DNA of 64,000 nt, taken from positions 282,756,272 through 282,820,271 of the forward strand of contig CM037879.1 of NCBI GenBank assembly GCA_021292165.1. Direction: 5' to 3'. The translations under genes and the position numbers were made by a program. The notes below the pieces were generated by a model. That model ran no database searches, was not told where the DNA came from, and worked only from the letters and a program-made list of their open reading frames with translations. Each line of letters opens with the position of its first letter. Within the stretch, counting starts at the first letter, position 1. Of this stretch, positions 33,053 to 44,934 are shown piece by piece. Origin of the DNA: Shinisaurus crocodilurus (Eukaryota > Chordata > Lepidosauria > Squamata > Shinisauridae).

Positions 33053-34465
33053 TTATCACTGCACCCAAAGATACTGATAAAAACACTCTCCCCAGCTGGC
33101 TACATACAAATGTTCTTCAGACATGGTGAATACACTCATTCCTTTTGTCCCACTCTCAACTCCTATCAAAGAGGCTTTGCTGGTTTCTGAAGCACTGGGC
33201 AAAATCCTGCAGAACCAGCAAACCGAGATCAACATACACACTGACTGAAAGGCAACAAGTGCCAAATCTATCCTGTCACCTCCAATCTGCTGGGAAAACC
33301 ATTCTTCACCTTAAGAGATTTACAGGAACTGTCAGAACAGCCCTGGGTTCTTCTTACATTTCAAGCACGAAGTAACACAAAGAAAAATCCGAAAGCAAAC
33401 TGAAGTTGCCAACTGAGTGTTCCAAGTGCTAACCTGGCAGAAGCTCATCCAGGATGTTCTTCCTTAGGCAGTATCCCCTCAATTAAAGTGAAGGCATTAA
33501 AAAAAATACACAAATCATCTACTATTCAAAGGACCCACGCTCAGCTGCTTCTGTCTGGCATGGCAAACTCTCTCTCACTCTGTCTCTCAAACACATATTT
33601 TGAAACTATTGTTTCTTATACAAATCGTCTCTTTTTCCTTAAACCCCCAACAAGCTGTCTTGGATGCTTCAGTTAGAGAGGTTAGACTTCCCTTCAGCGG
33701 CTCCCCAAAGCCAACACACAGATTTGGTTTAGCAGAACAGCTTGCTTACCTTGGTAATGTTCCAGACAACTCTGTGGCAGTCTCTCTGCAAAAAAAAAAA
33801 AAAGAGGAAAAAAGATATACAGAAGGGAAACTCTGCTAGTATTTAAAAGAGCTTAATCCTAATGAATTTGGAAAGGTTAACGAGAACTTAAGACATACAT
33901 TAAAAGCAGCCAGTTTTAATTAGGGATGCTTCCAAAATTCTCCTCATTCAAATGTCTGCCCAGATGTGACGTTCCGATACGGAAATGGATGCATTCAGAA
34001 TTCTCCCATTTCTTGATTTCTGAATTGTGAACAGAGAGAGCTGCACCTGTGCAGTTTGCTGCAGATTTCAATTTATTTATGTGTTTGTTTATTTTATTAC
34101 TACTATTTACATGCCACATTTCCGGATGCAAATCCTACCAAGCAGGCTTACAAGTTCCTTCGTTCATTTGTGCTCTGCCCCCACCCGTGCATCACCAGTG
34201 CACACATGGACAATTGATAAGACACTGAAAGAAAAGAAAAAGCAATCTTCATGCAATTGTGTACACCACGTGACCACAGAAATAATATATATATATATAT
34301 ATTGCGGTGTTTTCAAATGGCCATCGACACTCATTTGCATTGATAAAAACACAGCCCCCTGCAATAGCTACCTTCATGTTGTATCAAGTTTCTCAGTAAG
34401 GTTGTATCAAGATTCTTTTTCCGAGGTATTTTACTTCTGTGCATGTGCACGCCTGCATATTGGTA
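33053..34465. other. Mostly unique sequence
   Basis: No gene seen. 33915-34060 starts TTAGGGATGCTTCC and is probably a decayed TAGGGATG-family piece. An (AT)n run occupies 34287-34303. Confidence 0.4.
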
Positions 34466-34470
34466 TAAAC

Positions 34471-34606
34471 CAGGGGCAGGGAACCTAGTGTCCTCAAGAT
34501 GTTTTGGACTACAAGTCCCATAATCCCCAGACAGCATAGCCAATAGCCCGAGATTGTTAAGAGTTGTAGTCCAAAACATCCCAAGGGCACCAGGTTGCCT
34601 ATCTGT
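34471..34606. mobile_element. Palindromic hAT-like MITE
   Basis: CAGGGGCAGGGAACCTAG at the left; inner arms GATGTTTTGGACTACAA and TTGTAGTCCAAAACATC (reversed order in the sequence) pair well. The right end is near CAGATAGGCAACCTGG reversed. Confidence 0.75.
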
Positions 34607-35490
34607 GATGTAGATCCACACAAAACGAGGTTAGATACAAATCACACTACAATCACATCAAGATTACTTTTGTTGCAGTGTTGTTTAGTCAGTACACAAG
34701 CATACACTAATAATGCAGAGGAGAAAATGAAAATAGGAGACAATAGAAATGAAGCAAAATCTCTGAAAATTGGCAATCTGTGCATGCTACTTTTTTGGAA
34801 TTATTATTATTATTTTTTAAATCTCCAATTTAAACCATCATCTGCTACCTGAACCTTTTTAATTAGAGTTCCAGAGATTCAGCCCTGGACCTTCTACAAG
34901 GAAAGCATGTGTCCCGCCACTAAGGTACGGTTTCTTCTCCTAACAACAGACCAGAGTAGTAATATAGAATTGGGATTATTTCTACTCACATTTTTAAAAA
35001 GTTAAATTTTTTGTACCTTTGCAATCCAAATTCTAGACCATGAAAAGATGAATTATGTATTCATTCGGCAAATGTGCATAATTTCTTTTATCCGAGATTT
35101 GGACCAGGCCCAGGGAGGATAACAATCAGGACAGGGAAATAACCATATACACTGGTCTGAGCTCCTCAGAAAAAGGGTAGGATAGTGTGTGTGTTTTTGA
35201 AAAATATTTTGCCTACATTGTTCTGCAATTTTGTATCATTTATTTCAGTCAGATTGATGGGCAGCAGGATACTTGATGCCCTGCCTTCTGACCCCGGGAA
35301 ATTGTATTCAGCAACTCCTCTGGCTTCTCAGATTTCATCAGGCATCATCCATAAAGCACTTGCCTTGAGGACTAGAAACCCTCTTTTTTAAAAGTAGAAG
35401 TGGAGATTCTCTAAAGATTAGATCCTGTATTTAATTCCACATCCTGGTGTTGTTTTCCCTGTAGTATATACATGGCCCTGCCTATAACAC
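34607..35490. other. Mostly unique sequence with a SINE scrap
   Basis: 34875-34925 (CTGGACCTTCTACAAGG, GTGTCCCGCCACTAAGG) looks like the reversed head of a tRNA-derived SINE. The rest is unassigned. Confidence 0.35.
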
Positions 35491-35497
35491 CTTAAGT

Positions 35498-35585
35498 CTG
35501 CAATCCTATATGGACTTACCTGGGAATAAGTCCTACTCAACTCTATGGGACTTACTTCCCAGTAGATGTGCATAGGATTGCACTG
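35498..35585. mobile_element. Small foldback repeat
   Basis: CTGCAATCCTATATGGACTT on the left pairs with the reversed end CATAGGATTGCA. The middle GGGAATAAGTCC pairs with GGACTTACTTCCC. Decayed relatives lie near 3955, 45530, 49345 and 51128. Confidence 0.75.
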
Positions 35586-35589
35586 TGAA

Positions 35590-35741
35590 AGTAAAAAACA
35601 TTTGGATTTTGCATAGTTACAGATGGATGGATCAGTCTACTTCTGGACCATGTCAATTTCACATGTATTTATTCATAAGTCAGTTCCATGCCCTTTCCAC
35701 ATTTTTTCTACAAGAACTCTGCATGAAAATGTGTGTCTATC

Positions 35742-35782
<41 letters not shown>

Positions 35783-36022
35783 ATAAATACATATTTCTGA
35801 ACATGTTTTCCCACCAAATCTGCATTTCTAAATGTATTTTATCAAAATGTATGCATTTGTAAACATATTTTATCATAAAAGACACATTTTTAAATGTATT
35901 TTAGTACATGTTTTGAGCCGAGAACCAGATCACAGAATTTGGAGAAGTGCAGAATCTGAAGGATAATTCTGTTCCAACCCTCCCATTGGTCCAAGAGATG
36001 TGGATTCACAAGCATCCCTAGT
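35590..36022. mobile_element. TAGGGATG-family MITE with (TATC)n
   Basis: Right end AAGCATCCCTAGT (36011-36023). The body repeats ATGTATTTTATCA words. A (TATC)n microsatellite sits inside at 35735-35781. The left end is unclear. Confidence 0.55.
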
Positions 36023-37180
36023 AACTTACAGGTTATTCTGCACAATACAATATTATGTCATTGCCCGATACCTCTGTAAACCTTGCTTCATCCAGCCAGT
36101 GATGGTTTAGACTACAGTCCTAACAAAGACCAGCTGGAATGCCACCAAACAGCATGCCGATGATAGCTGCCCTGAAGCTTCTGATAATCAGAGATCTATA
36201 CCTTCTAAAGATGGAAGTTCCATCTTTAATTCTTACTGCAAATAATCACTGGTAAACTGGTCTTCCATGAACTTCAGTATTCTTTTTTTTCAAACACACA
36301 CACACACACACACACACCAACAACAACATCTAAGCCAGTAGCCATTGCCACATCTTGATGATCAACACAGAATGTGATCACCATCATGTTCTGCTTGCAA
36401 GCTTTGAAGGGATAGCCATCTGGCCATTGCTGGAGAAAGCATGTTGGTTTAGATGGGTCCTTCATCTGCTCCAGTCTGGAATTGTTCTTCTGATTTCCAA
36501 ACCGTGTTCTATGTACTGCAGCGTCTGCTGAACCATGTGGGTCTCAGTGCCTGCTATCCAGATTCAAATGTCATAAAAGTGTGTGTGTGTCTGCATGAGT
36601 GTATGTACCCTCTGCTGTGAAGAAAGTGAGTTGCTGACTCACAGGCTTTAGCAGCCATCTTTCATGTGCTTAATTGCACTCAAATCAAAATGTCACCATT
36701 TTGGGAGATCAAATTCTCACGTTCGCATTGCACATAGCGGAAGGGTAGCGACTTTGGACATCATGATCAAATCCAAAAACGCGCTTCACAAGTCAGAACA
36801 GCGCGGCATCTAAAAGGCAAAAGAGCAATAGATGAAAAGGCCGGGTGTATTCTTCCCTTGTAGCTTTTGATGCCAGCAATTCAGAAAATTGAACCTGCTG
36901 CAGGTAAGCATGACGAATCCAACAAGCACCCTGCCACTCCATTTCGGAAGGAAGAAAGGAAGGCTGCAGCAGCCCCTTTCTATCAGTTGCTACAACGAGA
37001 TGAAATTCCTAAGTGCTGTTAAAATAGTTTCCGCAGCTAATTTACAGGGGGCCCCACAAGGTGATGGTGACCAACCCTCTCTTCTGGCAATTGCCCCCGT
37101 CCCAGACAACCAGCACGAAGAACCCTTCCCCAAGTTCCCCTCAGTTCTCTGCAAGTGCAGAGAACTCAAACAGGGAGGGA
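36023..37180. other. Mostly unique sequence
   Basis: A (CA)n run lies at 36291-36317. No gene or element ends recognised. The frame at 36889-37224 shows no domain. Confidence 0.4.
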
Positions 37181-37184
37181 ATCT

Positions 37185-37290
37185 TTCACCCTCTGCCAGG
37201 TGTGAATTTATATCTCACCTGTAAGTTTTTCCCACTGCCAGGTGTGAAAAACTTACTTTTTCACACTGCCAGGTGTGAAAGGCCAAACAC
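37185..37290 (+). repeat. Short repeated motif CTGCCAGGTGTGAA
   Basis: The motif occurs at about 37193, 37236 and 37266. The phrase CTCACCTGTAAGTTTTTCCC at 37214-37233 recurs near 38237-38256, about 1 kb away. Confidence 0.7.
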
Positions 37291-38385
37291 GTCCTTCACA
37301 CTCAGAGTGCAATACCCCCTAGGGGGGAAGTCTACTTCTCACTGGGGTCGTAGGCTTGTAGAATGCAAAAAGGGGAGGGAATAGCAGTGCTGCCCCAAAA
37401 TCTGTCTTCCAATTTTCCGAAAGTTGTCATGAAATAAGCTCCAGTTTTCCTGCCTCATTCTCAGGGCACTTTAGAATTTCTTTTGGAGGCCTTATTGAGC
37501 TTACCTTATTGCTGAGAGCTGGCCAGAGGTGCTGTGTTTTTTTTACTTCCCATTACATCTCTCTCCATCGTTGTGCAGCCTCCATGACTGCCCATGCTTC
37601 CTAGTCTGAAGAAGCCCAATGGGGAAGTGGGGGAAGCCTGGGGGGCTGCAGACCACCAGAGAGATGATCGTACAATGAAACACAAGACACTCACACCCCT
37701 CAGCCACCTTGTAACTAAGGTAAGCACAAGAATCCCACACCTGAACCACAAGAAGGTCTCTGAAATGTTCTTCTCCTTGGAAAGGTTTTGGAAAGCAATT
37801 TCTTTTCCATCAAATTGAACAATTATGGTCAAGAGTATGTGGAATAAATTTTCAGCATGGAACTAAAAATAGAGGGGGGGGGATTTTTGCTGCTTCGGCA
37901 AGAGCCCAGCACAATGTGTGCCAAGGTTGTACTCTTCCCACAAGTCCTCTGACATATGCAATTTTCTGTCACCTTCAACTGGTTTTTGGAGAAGAGAGAG
38001 AACTTTTCCAAGAGCAACGTGACAAGTTGGTAATGGAAGTCAGTGGCAGGTCGCAAAAAACAAATGGGCCCACGCAACTCCTGTGAATGAGTGTTTGCTT
38101 CCTGGTCTCCCTTTACACCCCTCGGCACAGTGGGTGCTGTTTCCCTTCTCATGAGATCCCACGCTGCTGCCGTATTACAAATGGTGGAAAGAGAAATTTA
38201 TTTCATTTATTATACTCATGTATTTTAAAATGTATACCTCACCTGTAAGTTTTTCCCATTTCCCCCCCCCCAATTATTAAAAACAGTGAAAATAAAAATA
38301 TTAAGAGCTGTCCTGTCAGGAGCTGAACAGATAGGCCGCTGAATCTCAGCTCATGATTTGACTGCAGTCCTGTTCCGGTGTTTGC
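37291..38385. other. No recognised gene
   Basis: Unassigned. G and C runs at 37874-37882 and 38263-38271. Confidence 0.4.
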
Positions 38386-38389
38386 TTGG

Positions 38390-38803
38390 TAGGGATGGGC
38401 GACCCGCCCGGCACTCAACTCGGCTATTATTAGCCGAGATAAGCCGAGCTTGGCTCAGTTATTATTAGCTGAGCCGAGTGCTCCCGCAGTGCGAGCCTGA
38501 GCGCGAGCACCAGCTGAGCCGCTCGCCGGACTTCCGGGTCCCCGGCTCTACATTGTTTATGTAGAAAACAGCCAAAGTTGCATAAATTGAGGCCAAATTT
38601 GTGCAAATTTAGCAGTAATTTGTGCAAATTTGGCCGTTTTCTAAGTAAACAACTGTAGCACCAGAAGCAAGCTGCTTTCCCCGGCTCAGCTCATGAGAAT
38701 GAGAGTCGAGCCTGGGGCAAAGGTAGGGCGAGTGGAGCTCGGGGTTGAGCCCGGCGAGTTCCCCAGACTTCTAAACCCCAATCGAGCTCTGCGCACATCC
38801 CTA
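38390..38803. mobile_element. TAGGGATG-family MITE, GC-rich subtype
   Basis: Left end TAGGGATGGGCGACC, right end GCGCACATCCCTA. The subtype core CTACATTGTTTATGTAGAAA (38548-38567) recurs at 43780-43799. Strong local palindromes of TTATTAGCCGAG and CTCGGC words at 38420-38480. Confidence 0.75.
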
Positions 38804-38847
38804 GTGAGGGCTCAAAGTGTGTTCTGGGAAGGGGCTGAGTACAGCCA

Positions 38848-39020
38848 GTGTTGAACTGGCAAGGCCTGACCAGGAGTTCTACTCGTGTTTTACTGTGAGT
38901 AGAACTCTAACTGAGATCCGGAACCCTGATAAGGCAGGGCCCACAATCATGTGGAGAGTTCTACTTGCATACAAGTGAACAGGAGTAGAACTCCTGTTTA
39001 GACCTTGCCAGTTCAATGCA
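38848..39020. mobile_element. Foldback element
   Basis: GTTGAACTGGCAAGGCCTGA at the left pairs with the inverted GACCTTGCCAGTTCAATG at the right. Inner arms AGGAGTTCTACTC and GAGTAGAACTCCT also pair. No coding capacity. Confidence 0.7.
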
Positions 39021-39107
39021 ACAAGGTATGAACTGAGAGGACCGGGCCAGTGCGCCCAGAGATGTATGGGTGGGGCCAGCAGGCACAGCCTCACCCCACC
39101 CCACTAG

Positions 39108-39508
39108 GGATGTGCATACAAGCAAAACTCAAACTCGCCCCCAAATCCTCCAAATTCCACCTTGAAGCGCATTCCATCTTGTTTCCATATCAGATTGCAG
39201 TCTTTGCTTTTATTCTTTTCACATGAAGATTTGTGAGTATTTTCCCAAATGTATGCATCAATTGTGTGCATTCTTGACATCCATGCATTCTTCTCCCATT
39301 CATTAAAGTGTGTTTGTGCGCATTTTTTTCGAATGTACGCATGCCGTCAAATACCTTGGGGGAGGGGCGTGGTTCACAAACATTGCCAGCTTGGAAACGT
39401 ATGGGCTTCAACTATAGATTGAGCTTGCTCTGTGTTCAGTTTGGGAGGTGTGAATCAGTAAATCCTGATAAAAAAATGAACTGAAATAAATTTCTCGTAC
39501 ATCCCTAC
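39108..39508. mobile_element. TAGGGATG-family MITE, complete
   Basis: Ends CTAGGGATGTGCATAC and CTCGTACATCCCTACG are inverted copies. The body has GATTGCAGTCTTTGCTTTT and ATTAAAGTGTGTTTGTGCGC, shared with 27885 and 49618. Confidence 0.78.
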
Positions 39509-39676
39509 GCCAGTACACACCTTAAGCCCTCACGTGTCCAAGCCAACGTCTGCATAGGACTTGCCGCCAGTCGGTCAACTTCTATATGTGGTTGGGGAGG
39601 GCCTCACTTTGTCCTTTACCTCAGGCCGCAAAATGTCTTGGGCAGGCCCTGGGAACAGGCTATCTTGGGCAAATGT

Positions 39677-39828
39677 GTCCAGACCAGTGGTTCCCAACCT
39701 TGGGTCCCCAGATGTTGCTGGACTACAGCTCCCAGCATCCCTTGCCATTAGCCATGCTGGCTGGGTATGCTGGGAGCTGTAGGCCAGCAACATCTGGGGA
39801 CCCAAGGTTGGGAACCACTGGTCTAGAC
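39677..39828. mobile_element. Hairpin hAT MITE with 7/8 TSD
   Basis: The element is 39685-39820, ends CAGTGGTTCCCAACCTTGG and its exact inverse. Flanks GTCCAGAC and GTCTAGAC match at 7 of 8 bases. The element is a long near-perfect palindrome. Confidence 0.88.
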
Positions 39829-41480
39829 GTTGAACACAATTTCTTTTGGCTTGAATCAAGACCTAGATTGATTTAGTGATTACAAACCATCTCTATCTCT
39901 CATGTCAGGTCATGTAAATGGGGCACTAGCCTGCAGATGTTGTGTACACCAGGATCCATCTACCTTCACTTGCCATGGCTAGTATCTGAATCACATCTGC
40001 TTTTGTTGATCATTTCATGTTTGATATTTGTTTTTAGTATGTTATCAATCATTTTTTTTAATCATTCCACTTTGCTTAACATAAAAAAAAACAGTGTCTT
40101 CTTGCTTCTTTTGTTTTACTACCACAGTTCATAGCTCATTACAGGAACCAAGTGCATGCAATTACAACTGACCAAGGGTATTTAAGGAAGAAATTCAACA
40201 GTTAATTACTTGCATGGATTCTAACCAGGAAACCAGAGTTAATACCTTCAAAACTGCTGTGGGATCTTTAATGACCACAAATGGTCAAAGATATCGATTT
40301 TACATCTTGGGTGAATAATGGAACTGCCAAAAGTGCCCTTATTTTCCTTCCTGCTTTTCAGTAACAGCCAACAAATGGTTCAATATTTATAAGAAGAGGA
40401 AATTATGGTGCCTACTCAACCACCAATTGTGCACAAGAAATCCAATTGTACAGTTATTGTTGTTTCTTGCATTGGAGAATGGTATCACGAGAGACTACCA
40501 TATTTAGATCTGATGAGTAGGATGGCATCCAAATTTATTTCATTCATTCATTCATACACACACACACACATGGCATCCATCATATTCTAGAGAAGGCTTG
40601 TCCCAGGTGATTGTGATCTGCAGGCCAGATCTGGCTTGCTGAAGCAACCCTTTCTGGCCACCAGGGGCCCTACCACATTTTATTCAAGGTCTGGTAACAA
40701 TATTGCTGTCCGGGCTGGGCCATAGGCTGGCAGCAGTTTGGAGTGAGTCAGGAGCTGAAGAACAATCAGGATCAGAGGGGAAACCAGAAGGCAAAATCAC
40801 AGATCAAGACCAGAAATGTAGAGATGTCTGCAGCAAACTGTGTTCTGGTTTGGGAATGTGAACCAAATAAATTTGTCACCCAGTCCCTACCAGTGTGATT
40901 TGCACACATATAAATGGAAATCAGGCCATCCATCCGCATATATACAGGTGGGGATGGTGCACTCTGTGTGGATTGGGATGACATTGGTTCAGTTGTGGGG
41001 GGAGTATCATGTGATGGCCCAGTGTGTTCCAACTCCTCGCTTGGTCTCTGATTCTGACCTCCTGGCTTGAATCCCTGCATCTGACCCCTGGATTCCCACT
41101 CAATGGCTGACAAAGAGTGGAAAACCAAAACCTATTTTATGCAAACTTCTGGCTGAAACACTCTACTCAAGAACATCAAAATCTTAACCTCAGAATCGGA
41201 AGAAAAATGCAAGTTCACATTTTCAGACAAATCTGTAATCTGAATACATATTTTTAGGAACCCTGGTACTAAATGCTATAATTTTCAATAGTACAAAATC
41301 TTAGGGCAAAGAAATCCTAGCGATTTGCTTCCAAAGAAAGAGAGCTGCAGGAAATAGGTACAATCAGTAGGGAAGAGGCAGTCTTGCATATAAACTCAGT
41401 ACATAAAACGGGAAACCATCAACTTGATGCTGATCAAATGCTGCTTTACTGCAGAGGTAAAAATCAGATACTTTATACAG
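39829..41480. other. Mostly unique sequence
   Basis: Holds (ATTC)n/(CA)n at 40541-40571 and a short relative of the 9.3-kb repeat near 40620-40700. No gene recognised. Confidence 0.4.
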
Positions 41481-41481
41481 C

Positions 41482-41640
41482 AGGGCTGGGGAACCTTTTT
41501 TCAGCCCAAGGCCCACATTTGTTTCTGGCTAACCTTTGGGGGAGGGCAGATGCCAGCAATGGGGGGGGGCAAAGGTGCCATCCTCCACTCTCTCTTAACA
41601 CCCTAGTCACCCATTCAAACACATCCACACGTATAGCCAA
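41482..41640. mobile_element. hAT-like MITE, left part
   Basis: CAGGGCTGGGGAACC at the start and AGCCCAAGGCCCACATTTG resemble the left half of the element at 30795. The right end was not found. Confidence 0.5.
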
Positions 41641-41761
41641 TGTTTCTATTTCTAATAGTTGCTGCATCAGCATGGGCTGGTCTGCTGTGATGTTGATGTT
41701 GAAAACCAGTGTAGTGGTTGTGTGGAAAAGTGGCTTAGCTGAGGGAAAACCCACAAGGAGC

Positions 41762-41898
41762 GTCTAGGGCAATGTTCTCCAACCTTGGGTCTCCAGATGT
41801 TTTTGGCCTACAACTCCCAGCATGCCCCAGCCAGCTACGCTGGGAGTTGTAGGCCAAAAACATGTGGGGACCCAAGGTTGGAGAACACTGGTCTAGGG
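41762..41898. mobile_element. Hairpin hAT MITE with perfect TSD
   Basis: The element is 41770-41890. Ends AATGTTCTCCAACCTTGGG and its inverse. The TSD GTCTAGGG is perfect at 41762-41769 and 41891-41898. Same family as 32945 and 11900. Confidence 0.92.
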
Positions 41899-43620
41899 GT
41901 TGCATGCTGGTGATAGGGTGGGGATGAGCAGAGAAGCCACAAAGCCAGAGGGGTTCTCTGAAAAAATGGAGACAGCAAGCTGAGAGATATAAGGATGTGA
42001 CAGAAGTAGGGCAGAATAAAACAGACGGGTTCCAGGAGAAAAGTGACAAGAGGCATCTGCGGTGATGGAGGAAAAGGGGACAGAGGCGGCTGACTTTTAT
42101 TTATTACATTGCTCTGAAGAACCAACTAAAATCTTTGGTTGCAGATGTCCAATATAATCAACATTCCAACCCCACCCCAATGGCTGAGTTCGAGGGTAAT
42201 AATTCGAGAAGGAGAGTAATTTCAAAATAAATGCAGCCTTGAAAATACAATGCATATTATAGGAAATTGAATGTGCACTGTAGTTATATATTTGTCCTCC
42301 ACACTGAACCAGTCGGTGGCCTCCAGTATGGGTGCTTAACTTTCAAATTAACGTAGCTCTTTCATTTTCCTACTCTCCAGCGCTGCCCTCCCCGAACACC
42401 CACTGATACACTGCCAAGGTCTTTTTTCTGTAGCTGCTTTCCCATAAAATAGCACATTACGTAAAACACCGCCTCCCTCCTGCATAGAGTACGTAAGGCT
42501 CTCCTCTATAGATTTAACAAATCTGATTTCACAGGGCAAAGTTGATTTCCACATCCAGTGTGTTCTTTGAACATCTGCTCGTATTTTCTTAAAACCATCT
42601 GTCCTCCAGTTCCACTAGCTATTCCCTGTGTCCTTACCAGTACACCAATAGCAAAGCTCCTCAGAGAACGATCCCTTTCTTTTTCTAGGCATTCATCTTC
42701 TTCCTTTCCACTCTCCCCACAAAATGAAGCATGTAACGGGAGGAAGTAAGTTATAACACCTGCTGTTCTTGGTGTTTGAAATTGTTTTTGGTGTTTGAGC
42801 TTAGCTGCTCCAGCCACCATCTTGAATTTGCTCTCAATGCCCTGGAAGTTAAGCCATTCCAGAGCATCATGGAAAGAAAGATGGCTGCTGCCACAAAAAC
42901 ATGGGAGAAAGATGGTTGCTATAAAATGGTTGTGGCAGTGGCCATCTTTCTTGTCCCCACATAACGCTCTACTGTAGGGATGTTGGATCCTTTTGAGTTT
43001 GGAGGGTGGCAGATTGCCTGCCCAACCACCAACCAATGACTGGATGGTATCGAGGGTGGAACACTACCCCCTCATGTCATTGGGTCCTTGGTCGAAAGCT
43101 CCAGCTAGAGCTCCCCCAGCCAATGCCTCAGGCAGAGAGCCTGCTATGTTCCATCTGAGCTTTTCCCAGTTGGGGAAAGTCTAGGTGGGCCAAAGCCCAC
43201 TGAAGCACTGCCTTTGCTGCTCCATTGCCTTTCCTGCCCAAGGAAGGCGACAGAGCAGTGAACCCTCTCCTGCCCCTTCTCCCATGGGGCTTTGGGAATG
43301 GGGAGGGTACTTGGCATCTGTGCTCTACAGCGATGCAACTACTAGGACATGGAGGGTTATAGATCCAGGATGGTGGCTGGAAACTACTTACCATTGGAAT
43401 ACCCAAAATATTCCAGGAAAGGTGTTACATAGGTGAACCCCCGGCTATGGCCAACACAAGAAGAAGCAGGAGCAAAGTGTCCTAGTTGTTCATACCAGTG
43501 AGTAAGCTCAGGCCAGAAGCCTTTGCATGGAAGGTCACCAGATCTGCTGTGGTCTATCATTGTTAAGAGGCTTTTTTGCCAGTGCGGTTTCCCCCTTCGG
43601 CCAGAGCTAGTGGTGCCCCC
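41899..43620. other. Mostly unique sequence
   Basis: No gene recognised. 42780-42965 has recurring AAGATGG and CCATCTT words but no defined ends. Frames on both strands lack domains. Confidence 0.4.
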
Positions 43621-43625
43621 CACAC

Positions 43626-43970
43626 TAGGGATGTATGTGCGGAGCTCAGTTGGGGGGTGGAAGTCCAGTGACCTTGCCAGGCTCGATAACCCGAGGTCTG
43701 CTTGCCCTACCTGCTTCCCCGGTTCGACTTGCGTTCTCAGCGAACCGAGCTGGGGAAGTGAATTCTGGGTTCCCGGTGCTACATTGTTTACGTAGAAAAT
43801 GTCGTAAGATACGTTAAAAACAGTCGCGATCTGTGCAAGTTATGGAAACCCGGAAGTCCAGCAAGTACCTCAGCTAGCACTCGCTTTCAGCCTGGCTCGG
43901 CAGGCACGGCGACAGCGCTCACCGAGCGAGCCGTGAGTCAGGTGGAGGGCGGATCGCCCACCCCTACGTG
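43626..43970. mobile_element. TAGGGATG-family MITE, GC-rich subtype
   Basis: Starts CTAGGGATGTATGTGCGG and ends GCCCACCCCTACG. Shares the core CTACATTGTTTACGTAGAAA with the copy at 38390-38803 and similar CpG-rich flanks with GAGCCGTGAG words. Confidence 0.7.
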
Positions 43971-44495
43971 ACACACATTTTGAACCCATACCAAAGATCT
44001 CAGCAAGGGATGAAGAACAGCCAAGATCAGGGAAACAACTTTGTCCATTCTCAGTTCACACTCCTTCAGTAATCTCCACTCCCCACATCTAAATTGGGTG
44101 AGTTCACACATATACATAATCCAGTAGGACCTCACAGCTTCCCATGATTTGCAAACCTTTACTGTTTGTAAATTCTATTCTCAGAGGCCCAAAATGCTGT
44201 TGGAGGCAAGTTGCTGGCCTGCTAAGCTTGGTCGCATGTGTTTTCAGCAATGGTTCACTTACTCAATTCCCTGTGGAAACAGAGCCCTGATTAGACTAAT
44301 ACATTATACTAGCTGTTTGGTATGCAGTAGAAAACACAGTCACGTGGTTTCTGTTCCATGTGAGAAACTCTCTCTGGTTGTAGTGACTTTCCACACTGCT
44401 TGGCTGATTAAAGCCACAGAGTCTACCCACCCTTGAGAAAGAGGAGCTAAACTGCCATGGCTGACCGTTGGCGAAGCTACGTGGAAAGTCACCTT
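43971..44495. other. No recognised feature
   Basis: Nothing recognised. Confidence 0.4.
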
Positions 44496-44499
44496 GGAC

Positions 44500-44934
44500 T
44501 AGCGATGGGTGACTGTCCATTTCACTCAGTTTCATATTTTCCTGAGAATAAGTTCATTTTGGCCCGTCTCTGCCTCAGTTTGTGAATTTGGCACAGGGGT
44601 AAAAAAAGGTCAGCACAAAAATTCGTATGCATTTTCATGCACATCTCTCCTAAGATATGCATTTTTCTAGTATGCAGTTTTTGCAAGTGATTTCTCCCTA
44701 ACACAATGCATTTTTGTATGTATTCCCCCTAATGTATGCATTTTTGTTATGCACTTTTCATTAATATACACATTTTTGTGCGCTTGTTGGTAAATTGCAA
44801 ACTGCATCGTAAAATTCTGAAACATGTGGATCTTGGTGCGCAAGTGCTTTCCAGTTTGTATATAGGTTCAGGAGGTGCAACTTGGATGTGTTGGTATAAA
44901 AATTTGGACTGAACGTATTTCTCCTCCATCCCTG
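44500..44934. mobile_element. TAGGGATG-family MITE, AT-rich subtype
   Basis: Left CTAGCGATGGGTGACTGTCC, right CTCCTCCATCCCTG. The body has repeated ATGCATTTTTGTATG words, as in 26208-26662. Confidence 0.7.
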
